Below are positions 1-5,536 of a DNA stretch of 13,450 nucleotides, in pieces. A program made the position numbers and the translations under genes. The notes below the pieces were generated by a model. The model saw only the letters and a program-made list of their open reading frames with translations. It did not search any database and had not been told where the DNA came from. The stretch is from DATLFP01 sp035540955 (GTDB taxonomy: Bacteria; Actinomycetota; Acidimicrobiia; Acidimicrobiales; CADCSY01), in contig DATLFP010000246.1 of assembly GCA_035540955.1 (NCBI GenBank), forward strand, positions 1 to 13,450. The letters run 5' to 3'. How positions within the stretch are numbered: position 1 is the first letter of the stretch; every line of letters starts with the position of its first letter.

Positions 1-141
1 GCCTACGACGACGGCGACAACCCTGTGTGCGACGGGTCGGCGGGAACGAGCGGCACCGACATGATCCTCTCCACCGCGACGGTGTCGGTCGGCCTCGCCG
101 TGAAGCTGACCAGCTGGACCCACACGCAGCCGGCCGGCTGA
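1..141 (+). CDS. C-terminal end of a hypothetical, probably phage structural protein (partial)
   Basis: An open frame enters from the left edge and ends at TGA 139-141, giving the last 46 residues of a protein (starts AYDDGDNP, ends THTQPAG). The piece is rich in Thr, Ser and Gly with alternating hydrophobic residues (TATVSVGLAVKLTSW), as in beta-strand endings of phage tail or capsid-decoration proteins. There is no recognisable domain in so short a piece. The next gene starts only 6 nt later in the same frame, which implies one transcript and probably translational coupling. The phage assignment rests mainly on the two following genes. An ordinary secreted protein is possible. Confidence 0.5.
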   Translation, partial: AYDDGDNPVCDGSAGTSGTDMILSTATVSVGLAVKLTSWTHTQPAG

Positions 142-147
142 TCTCCG

Positions 148-1704
148 GTGGCCACCCGCCACCTCCGGGCCGACGTCGGCCCACTCGTCGGCCTTCAGGC
201 CACGCTGCTGCTGGGCGACGCCCAGTCATCGCTGCAGACCCAGCTGCTCCTCTCCGGGGTGGAGCACTGGTGGGCGGTCACCGAGACGGCCCGCACCCTC
301 GACGCGGGCGCGTTCACCGTCACGCTGCGGATCGCGACAGCGGGGCCGAACGGCCAGGCGCCGACGGTCCGGGTGCGGGTGCTGCGCTACAACTCGTCGG
401 GTGTCCTGCAGCAGACGATCGTCGACTCGACGAACACACTGAGCAACGGGACGACCGCCGACTACACGTGGGCGGCGACACCCGGCACTGCCATCACGTT
501 CGCCGCGAACGACCGCCTGGTCGTCATCGTCAACCGGGTCAACTCGTCGAACCGGACCGCGACGCACCGCTACGGCAACGGCTCGCCCGACAACTCGCGG
601 CTCGTACACCCCGACGAGGCCGTGCCGGACCCGATCGCCGCGGCGGTCGTCGCCGCCGCCCCCGCAGCTGCGCAGGCATCGACCGGCACCTCGTCATCCT
701 CGGCAGCCATCGCCGCTATCGCCCCGGCCGCGGTCCAGGCCGCCGCCGTCGACGTCGAGACCGTCGAACCCGACACGGTCACCGCCGCGGTCGCCGGGGC
801 CGCCCCCGAGGCGACCCAGCAGGCGGCCGTCTCGTCGTCCCTGGACGTCCAGGCGGCCACAGGGGCACCAGCGGCCGTCCAGTCCGCGACGGCGGCCGCG
901 GCGGCCGCAGCGGCGGTCACGGGTGTCGCGCCCGCCGCCGCGCAGTCAGCAACGATCGATGCGGGGGCGTCGGCCGCTGCGACCTCCACAGCGCCGGCAG
1001 CAGTCCAGGCGGCGACGGCTGTCTCCTCGGCTTCGGCCGGGAGCACCTCGACCGCTCCTCCCGCCGCTCAGGCAGCGACCATCGAGGCTGCGGCTTCGGC
1101 CGATGCCACCGGGACGGCTCCCGCTGCGGCCCAGTCCGCCACCGTCGACGCGTCGTCAACCGTTGCGGTGACGTCCACCGCGCCAGCTGCCACCCAGGCG
1201 GCGGCCGTCGACGTCGAGGTTCCCGACGGTGTCGCCTTCGCCTCGATCACCTCGTCCGCCCCTGCCGCCGTGCAGACGGCGTCCGTGGACGTCGTGGGCG
1301 ACGAACCCGAGATCGGAACCGTCGAGGTCGCGGCCGTCGCGCCGGCAGCGGTCCAGCAGGCGGCCCTCTCGTCGTCCCTGGTCGGCGAGGTTGTCTCGGT
1401 GGCGCCGGCGGCCGCCCAGTCCGCCCAAGCCACAGCCCAAGCCACAGCCACGGCCGCCGGTGCAGCACCGGCTGCGGTCCAGTCGGCGACCCTCGAGGTC
1501 GAGGCCCCCGAAGTCCCCGTTGTCGTCGGCCTCGCCTCGATCGCCTCGTCCGCTCCAGCAGCGGTGCAGGCCGGCACCGTAGTCGCCCCGGTGCTCGTCG
1601 TCTGGCGTCGTCCGCGGCGGGTGCGCCGCACGGTCCTACCTCGAGGTCCGTCGCCGCTGCCCGACGCCCGCCGGGCCCGCCGGGCCGGGCCGCCGCACCG
1701 GTAG
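148..1704 (+). CDS. Repeat-rich phage tail-like structural protein (518 aa), hypothetical
   Basis: A 518-aa protein starting at GTG 148, the first start after the upstream stop; no clear Shine-Dalgarno sequence is visible, so coupling to the upstream gene is likely. Residues about 1-157 form a non-repetitive, beta-rich domain (WWAVTETARTLDAG, FTVTLRIATAG, VRVRVLRYNSSG, DRLVVIVNRVN) resembling the N-terminal region of actinophage and prophage minor tail proteins. Residues about 162-482 consist of 14 degenerate units of 18-28 residues built on the core A-P-A-A-x-Q-x-A, often preceded by S/T-x-x/S-S and followed by a short acidic or Thr/Val linker. The last ~30 residues are Arg/Pro-rich and basic. 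There is no signal peptide or membrane segment. Composition alone could suit a cell-surface stalk, but the neighbouring small protein and the genomic setting favour a virion or tail-fibre component. The exact role is unknown. Confidence 0.7.
   Translation: MATRHLRADVGPLVGLQATLLLGDAQSSLQTQLLLSGVEHWWAVTETARTLDAGAFTVTLRIATAGPNGQAPTVRVRVLRYNSSGVLQQTIVDSTNTLSNGTTADYTWAATPGTAITFAANDRLVVIVNRVNSSNRTATHRYGNGSPDNSRLVHPDEAVPDPIAAAVVAAAPAAAQASTGTSSSSAAIAAIAPAAVQAAAVDVETVEPDTVTAAVAGAAPEATQQAAVSSSLDVQAATGAPAAVQSATAAAAAAAAVTGVAPAAAQSATIDAGASAAATSTAPAAVQAATAVSSASAGSTSTAPPAAQAATIEAAASADATGTAPAAAQSATVDASSTVAVTSTAPAATQAAAVDVEVPDGVAFASITSSAPAAVQTASVDVVGDEPEIGTVEVAAVAPAAVQQAALSSSLVGEVVSVAPAAAQSAQATAQATATAAGAAPAAVQSATLEVEAPEVPVVVGLASIASSAPAAVQAGTVVAPVLVVWRRPRRVRRTVLPRGPSPLPDARRARRAGPPHR
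633..1593 (+). repeat. 14 degenerate in-frame repeats coding A-P-A-A-x-Q units
   Basis: Within the 518-aa protein the core AP(A/E/P)A(A/V/T)Q recurs 14 times at 18-28-residue spacing. Examples are VAPAAAQSATIDAG, TAPAAVQAATAVSS, TAPAAAQSATVDAS and SAPAAVQTASVDVV. Some units form higher-order pairs: units ending VSSSLDV and LSSSLVG follow APEATQQA and APAAVQQA, and FASITSSAPAAVQ is nearly repeated as LASIASSAPAAVQ. At the DNA level the units are diverged, so the array is old or under selection for protein rather than DNA sequence. Confidence 0.8.
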
Positions 1705-1737
1705 AGCGTTCGAGCCGCAACGGAACGGGAGGGCGTG

Positions 1738-2037
1738 GTGTTGATCGCTGCCGAGTCGACCGAGAACGTGTTCTTCCCGTTCACCGCCAACGTCGACACC
1801 GCCACCATCACCTGCGAGGTCGCCATCGTCCGCGACGGCGCCCGACCGAGCGAAGCCGACGACGACGAAGCCGGCGACTGGCATGCCACCGAGATCGTCG
1901 ACGGCGAAGCGGTCCTGCTCATCGGCCCTGACGGCGGCGCGCTCGCCCTCAAGCCCGGCGTCTACGGCATGTGGGTCCGCATCCGCGACCACGACGAGGT
2001 GCCCGTCGAGCGAGTCGGGGTGCTCACCGTCTACTGA
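1738..2037 (+). CDS. Small acidic phage-like hypothetical protein (99 aa)
   Basis: The protein reads (V)LIAAESTENVFFPFTANV and ends in VERVGVLTVY. It is acidic (EADDDEAGDWHA) with evenly spaced beta-strand-like segments: TITCEVAIV, AVLLIGP, GVYGMWVRIRD. I recall proteins of this size and pattern next to tail genes in actinophages and prophages, but I know no established name or function. The Shine-Dalgarno GGGAGGG at 1727-1733 gives 5-nt spacing to GTG 1738; GTG 1735 is too close and TTG 1741 is possible, so the start is uncertain by a codon or two. It lies 33 bp after the repeat protein and is followed directly by a strong terminator, so it is the last gene of that transcript. Confidence 0.65.
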   Translation: MLIAAESTENVFFPFTANVDTATITCEVAIVRDGARPSEADDDEAGDWHATEIVDGEAVLLIGPDGGALALKPGVYGMWVRIRDHDEVPVERVGVLTVY

Positions 2038-2057
2038 ACCTCCGCAGTCTGATCGTT

Positions 2058-2106
2058 GAGGCCCCCGCTCGCCACCCCTCCCCCGGAGGTGGCGAGCGGG
2101 GGCCTC
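2058..2106 (+). terminator. Perfect 19-bp stem intrinsic terminator at the end of the phage-like block
   Basis: GAGGCCCCCGCTCGCCACC (2058-2076) is exactly complementary to 2088-2106 across an 11-nt loop and is followed by TTGT. It begins 20 bp after the stop of the 99-aa protein. The downstream T-run is short, as is common at very high GC. It should stop transcription from the phage-like genes before it reaches the comEC remnant. Confidence 0.85.
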
Positions 2107-2170
2107 TTGTCGCGTCCCATAGCCGGTGAGGCCCTCGGCGATCTCGAACACACCCGTCTAACCGACATTC
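2107..2170. other. Putative element/chromosome junction
   Basis: After the terminator there are about 64 bp with no recognisable gene. At about 2168-2173 the sequence becomes comEC in mid-domain. In all three forward frames of 2107-2167 I see nothing resembling the ComEC sequence that should precede SGQNVA, and the comEC frame is closed by TAA at 2159-2161. The junction bears an imperfect dyad, TTCTCCGGGCAGAA (2168-2181; TTCT/AGAA arms, 5 of 7 positions paired), which could be part of an attachment site. That is inference: no integrase or second att copy lies in the window. I see no good promoter here. Confidence 0.45.
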
Positions 2171-3289
2171 TCCGGGCAGAACGTCGCCTTCCTGCTGGCT
2201 GTCGCCGGACCGGCGCTGCGCCGGCTCGGGCTCCGGGGGCGGCTCGTGGCATCGGTGACCCTCATCGGCTTCTTCGCGGTGGCGACGAGAGCGGAGCCGT
2301 CGGTGTTGCGGGCGTCGGTGATGGCGGCGCTCGCGTGCTGGGCCGCGTTCGCCGGCCGTCCCGCGTCGCGCCTCCGATTGGTCGGGCTCGCCGTGACCGC
2401 CCTCGTCCTCGTCGACCCGATGCTCGCCCGCAACGTCGGCTTCCAGCTCTCGGTCGGCGCCACGGTGGGTCTGCTCCTGCTCGCCCGACCGATCGCCGAC
2501 CGGTTGCCCGGTCCCCGGTGGCTGGCCGAGCCGCTGGCCGTCACCCTGGGCGCCCAGGTCGGGGTGGCCCCCGTCCTGGTCACCACCTTCGGCGGCATGC
2601 CGGTGGTCACGGTGCTCGCCAACCTCCTCGCCGTCCCCGTTGCCGGCCCGCTCACCGCCTGGGGCATGACGGCGGGCTTGGTGGCGGGCCTGACCGAGGG
2701 TCCGGTCGCGACGCTGCTGCACCGACCCACCGACCTCATGGTCGCGTGGGTGGCGGGCGTCGCCCGGTGGTCGGCGGGTCTGCCGCTCGGCGCCGTGGGA
2801 CTCCGAGAGACGGTGAGCATCGCCGTGCTGCTCGGTGCTGCCCTCGCGCTGCGGCGCCGGCTCGCGGTCCTCCTCGCAGTCGCGGCGGTGCTGGTGCTCG
2901 CCCGGCCGGCGACCGGCGCGGTCGAGGCACGCGAGCTGGCGCGGGGCGCGGTGCTGTGGCGCGACGGGCGCAGCGTGCTGGTCCTCGACGGTGCCACCGA
3001 CCCCGCCCGTGTCCTCGACGGGCTCCACCGCGCCGGCGTGCGGTCGCTCGATCTCGTGGTCGCCCGACGGGGGACGAGGACGATCGGCGGGGTCCTGGTC
3101 GGCATCCGCTCACGGGTGCCGGTGCGGGCGGTCGCCGCGCCCGCGGGCCATCGCATCCGCGACGCCACCGCCGTCACCGAGCCGGTCGACCTGCGGGTCG
3201 GACGCCTCGTGATCCGGCTCCGGCCCGCCGGTGCCGCGCTCGACGTCGACATCGGGGAGACTGCCGGCGATGCAGGTGCGGCTCGGTGA
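2171..3289 (+). pseudogene. comEC: comEC, 5'-truncated: C-terminal half of the competence DNA channel protein
   Basis: ComEC is the inner-membrane channel that passes single-stranded DNA into the cytoplasm during natural transformation. Homology begins abruptly with SGQNVAFLLAVAGPALRR, the conserved start of the second part of the competence domain, and continues through EPSVLRASVMAAL, LVDPMLARNVGFQLSV and several hydrophobic segments (VTALVLV, ATVGLLLLARPIA, VVTVLANLLAVPVAGPL, TVSIAVLLGAALAL, LAVLLAVAAVLVL). About 370 residues remain of a protein usually 700-850 long; the N-terminal OB-fold and first membrane helices are missing. The C-terminal ~110 residues (ARGAVLWRDGRSVLVLDGA onward) look like the metallo-beta-lactamase-like domain but lack an HxHxDH motif. 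A truncated product could start at GTG 2246, but it could not form the channel. The 3' end overlaps the next gene by 20 nt. Truncation is at the phage-like junction. Confidence 0.85.
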
Positions 3290-4100
3290 TCGGCGCCACG
3301 ACATCACCACCCGGGCGCTCGTCATGGGAATCCTCAACCGCACGCCCGACTCGTTCTACGACCGTGGCGCGCACTGGGATCTCGACGCGTTCTATCGGCT
3401 GGCCGACGCCCACGTCACGGCCGGCGCCGACCTGCTCGACGTGGGTGGGGTCAAGGCCGGGCCCGGCCCCGAGGTCACCGAGGACGAGGAGCTCGACCGA
3501 GTGGTGCCGGCCGTCGAGGCGTTGCGGGCGCGCTTCGACGTGCCGCTCTCGGTCGACACGTGGCGGGCGTCGGTGGCCGAGGCGTCCTTCGCCGCCGGGG
3601 CGGTCGTGGGCAACGACATCAGCGGGTTCGCCGACCCGCGGTACCTCACGGTCGCCGCCACCGCCGGCGCCACCGTCGTGGCCACCCACATCCGGCTGGC
3701 CCCCCGGGTCGCGGACCCCGAACCGGTCTACGACGACGTCGTCGAGGACGTGGGGGCCTTCCTGCTCGAGCGTGCCTGCCGGGCCGAGGCGGCCGGCATC
3801 AGTCCCGACCGGATCGTGGTCGACGCCGGGCTCGACCTGGGCAAGACCTGGCAGCAGTCCGTCGCGCTCCTCCGCGCCTCGGACCGCCTGGCCGCGCTCG
3901 GCTATCCGGTGCTGCTCTCGGCGTCGAACAAGACCTTCCTCGGCAAGCTCCTCGGCTTGGAGATCGACGAGCGCCGGCTGGCGTCACACGCCGCCCATGC
4001 CCTCGGACTGCGCCTCGGCTGCCGCATCCTGCGGGCCCACGACGTGCGGGGCGCCCGGCGCGTGGCCGACGTCATCGCGGCCATCCTGGAGGCGGCATGA
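3270..4100 (+). CDS. folP2: FolP2-type dihydropteroate synthase paralogue (276 aa)
   Basis: A TIM-barrel pterin-binding protein of the DHPS family. Canonical DHPS joins p-aminobenzoate to the pterin diphosphate in folate synthesis. Visible blocks are MGILNRTPDSFYDRG (19-33), GADLLDVGGVKAGPG (52-66), PLSVDTWRASVAEA, GNDISGF, a GKTW segment, SNKTFLG (219-225) and a terminal RAHDV. The GGVKAGPG and SNKTFLG variants, in place of canonical GGESTRPG and SRKSFIG, match the mycobacterial FolP2 type as I remember it; that paralogue was reported to lack DHPS activity. The loop-2 Thr-Arg that contacts pABA and sulfonamides is replaced by Ala-Gly, so a function other than folate synthesis is likely. Start: ATG 3270 with GGGGAGA at 3254-3260; GTG 3231 would overlap comEC further. 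Its stop overlaps the holA start. Confidence 0.85.
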   Translation: MQVRLGDRRHDITTRALVMGILNRTPDSFYDRGAHWDLDAFYRLADAHVTAGADLLDVGGVKAGPGPEVTEDEELDRVVPAVEALRARFDVPLSVDTWRASVAEASFAAGAVVGNDISGFADPRYLTVAATAGATVVATHIRLAPRVADPEPVYDDVVEDVGAFLLERACRAEAAGISPDRIVVDAGLDLGKTWQQSVALLRASDRLAALGYPVLLSASNKTFLGKLLGLEIDERRLASHAAHALGLRLGCRILRAHDVRGARRVADVIAAILEAA

Positions 4101-5104
4101 CCGCACCCGCGACCGGCACCGAGGCGCTCCCCGCCTACCTGGTCCGGGCGGCCGACGCCGCGCTGCGCAACGAGGCGCTCCACACCCTGCTCCACGATCT
4201 CGTGGGTGACGGCGACGCCGGCCTGATGGTCGAGGACTTCGACTACGCCGAGGACGCCGAGCCCGGGGCCATCGTCGATGCCGCCCGCACGCCGCCGTTC
4301 CTCACCGAGCGCCGGATCGTGGTCGCCCGGGATGTGACCAACCACAGCACCGAGGCGCTGAAGTCGATCATCGACTACCTCGAGGATCCCAGCCCCACGA
4401 CGTCGCTGGTGCTGGTGGCGGCCATCGGCGACGGGGGACCCAAGGGCCCGAAGGCGCTCACCGACGCCGTGCGCAAGATCGGCCACGTGGTCGACGCCAC
4501 GGTGCCGGGCGGCAAGGGCCGGTCGATGTGGCTCCAGCAGCACCTGAAGGGCGCACCGGTGCGCTTGGACGGCGCCGCCGTCAAGGTCATCGACGAGCAC
4601 CTCGGCGAGGACCTCGGTCGGCTGTCGAACCTGTTGGCGTCGCTGGCCCAGGCATACGGCCACGGGGCGAAGGTGGGCGCCGACGAGGTCGAGCCGTTCC
4701 TCGGCGAGGCCGGAGGTGTGCCGCCATGGGAGCTCACCGACGCCATCGACAGCGGTGACATCTCGCGAGCGCTCACCGCCCTGCACCGGATGATGCGGGC
4801 CGGTGACCGCCACCCGCTGCAGATCATGGCCACGCTCCACGGCCACTACGCCAACATGCTCCGGCTCGACGGCCGGGGTGTGCGCACCGAGGCCGAGGCC
4901 GCCGAGATCCTCGGCATGAAGCGCTCGACGTTCCCGGCCCGCAAGGCCATGGAGCAGGGCCGGCGGCTCGGTCACGACGGGGTGGCTCGGGCCATCCAGC
5001 TGCTGGCCGACGCCGACCTCGACCTGCGCAAGCTGCGCAAGGACTGGCCGGAGGACCTGGTGATGGAGGTGCTCGTCGCCCGGCTGTGCCGGCTGCGACG
5101 CTGA
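4097..5104 (+). CDS. holA: DNA polymerase III subunit delta (335 aa)
   Basis: The delta subunit is the clamp-loader wrench that opens the sliding clamp in the replisome. The protein has the usual length and family order: an N-terminal AAA+-like fold without a Walker A motif (AYLVRAADAALRNEAL, then FLTERRIVVARDV and a DPSPTTSLVLVA strand), a middle helical segment (GRLSNLLASLAQAYG), the conserved PWELTDAIDSGDISRALTALHRMM stretch, and the C-terminal collar domain (PLQIMATLHGHYANMLRL, EAAEILGMKRSTFPARKA, ADLDLRKLRKDW). ATG 4097 is preceded by GGAGG at 4088-4092 and overlaps the folP2 stop as ATGA, indicating coupled translation. The next gene, rpsT, is convergent, as in many actinobacteria, where holA, rpsT and lepA are neighbours. 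Confidence 0.93.
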   Translation: MTAPATGTEALPAYLVRAADAALRNEALHTLLHDLVGDGDAGLMVEDFDYAEDAEPGAIVDAARTPPFLTERRIVVARDVTNHSTEALKSIIDYLEDPSPTTSLVLVAAIGDGGPKGPKALTDAVRKIGHVVDATVPGGKGRSMWLQQHLKGAPVRLDGAAVKVIDEHLGEDLGRLSNLLASLAQAYGHGAKVGADEVEPFLGEAGGVPPWELTDAIDSGDISRALTALHRMMRAGDRHPLQIMATLHGHYANMLRLDGRGVRTEAEAAEILGMKRSTFPARKAMEQGRRLGHDGVARAIQLLADADLDLRKLRKDWPEDLVMEVLVARLCRLRR

Positions 5105-5120
5105 CCCGCCCAAAACCACT

Positions 5121-5171
5121 CGAACCTTGTCGCGGTGACCCGCCGGAGGCGGGTCACCGCGACAAGGTTCG
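5121..5171. terminator. 24-bp perfect hairpin, bidirectional terminator between holA and rpsT
   Basis: Positions 5121-5144 are exactly complementary to 5148-5171 with a 3-nt GGA loop; the stem ends CGAACC...GGTTCG. Outside it, CCCAAAA (5109-5115) can pair with TTTGGGG (5173-5179) around a small left-side bulge, lengthening the structure. It lies between the convergent stops of holA (5104) and rpsT (5189), so it can terminate transcription from both sides. No long U-tract is present in either direction. Confidence 0.85.
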
Positions 5172-5188
5172 GTTTGGGGTGGGGTGGC

Positions 5189-5452
5189 TCAGCCGCCGGC
5201 GCGGGCGATCCGCTTGGCCAAGCGGCTCTTGCGGCGGGCGGCGGCGTTCTTGTGGATCACGCCCTTGGCGGCCGCCATGTCGATGCGCTTCTGGGCCTGC
5301 CGGGCGCGCTCGGCGACATCCTCGGCGCCGCTGTCGGCGGCCGTGACCGTGTTCTTGACCCGCGTCTTCAGCTCCGAGCGGACGGCCTTGTTGCGCAGGC
5401 GGCGGGCCTCGTTCTGCCGGTTGCGCTTGATCTGGCTCTTGATGTTCGCCAT
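5189..5452 (-). CDS. rpsT: 30S ribosomal protein S20
   Basis: An 87-residue basic protein, MANIKSQIKRNRQNEARRLR at the start and ending KRIARAGG, with the S20 hallmarks KSQIKRNRQNE, RNKAVRSELKTRVK and GVIHKNAAARRKSRL. S20 binds 16S rRNA early in assembly of the small subunit. Length and three-helix pattern are normal. The start is ATG at complement 5450-5452, with AGGA (complement of 5463-5466) 10 nt upstream. It is divergent from lepA across an 84-bp gap and convergent with holA, with which it shares a terminator hairpin. Confidence 0.97.
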   Translation of the reverse strand: MANIKSQIKRNRQNEARRLRNKAVRSELKTRVKNTVTAADSGAEDVAERARQAQKRIDMAAAKGVIHKNAAARRKSRLAKRIARAGG

Positions 5453-5494
5453 CGGGTCGTCGTCCTACTGAGAGTGGGTTCGTGGAACCGAGCG

Positions 5495-5500
5495 AGGATA
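5495..5500 (-). promoter_or_regulatory. Candidate -10 element of rpsT
   Basis: On the minus strand TATCCT (TAnnnT form) lies 42 nt upstream of the rpsT ATG, which would give a leader of about 35 nt. No clear -35 hexamer is seen. The whole rpsT-lepA intergenic region (5453-5536) must carry both divergent promoters. On the plus strand, TACCCT at 5521-5526 is a possible -10 for lepA. Confidence 0.35.
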
Positions 5501-5536
5501 GCAGCGAGGTGGGTGATCGCTACCCTCGGCACCGCC

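Noticed and set aside
633..1593. CRISPR array
   Set aside because: The repeats are protein-coding, diverged at DNA level, of variable length, and have no unique spacers.
1590..1704. Frameshift giving an Arg-rich artefactual C-terminus of the repeat protein
   Set aside because: The change to WRRPRRVRR... is abrupt, but basic Pro/Arg tails are plausible here, and I see no alternative frame continuing the repeats. Left as a caution only.
27..1931. 634-aa open frame on + strand, Arg/Gly/His-rich
   Set aside because: Overlaps the whole repeat protein in another frame; composition is that of a high-GC shadow frame, with no domain.
1068..1952. Minus-strand 294-aa Ala/Ser/Thr-rich frame
   Set aside because: It mirrors the APAAxQ repeats of the opposite strand and has no independent start signal or domain.
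2107..2170. Simple frameshift explaining the truncated comEC
   Set aside because: None of the three forward frames upstream of 2168 encodes the expected preceding ComEC residues, and phage-like genes occupy the place of the 5' half.
3560..4096. Long upstream extension of the holA frame
   Set aside because: Lies fully inside folP2 in another frame; ATG 4097 has a good ribosome binding site and gives the normal HolA length.
5135..5536. N-terminal extension of LepA back to 5135
   Set aside because: It would read through the terminator hairpin and antisense to rpsT; LepA normally starts just before RFRNxSIIAHxDHGKS.
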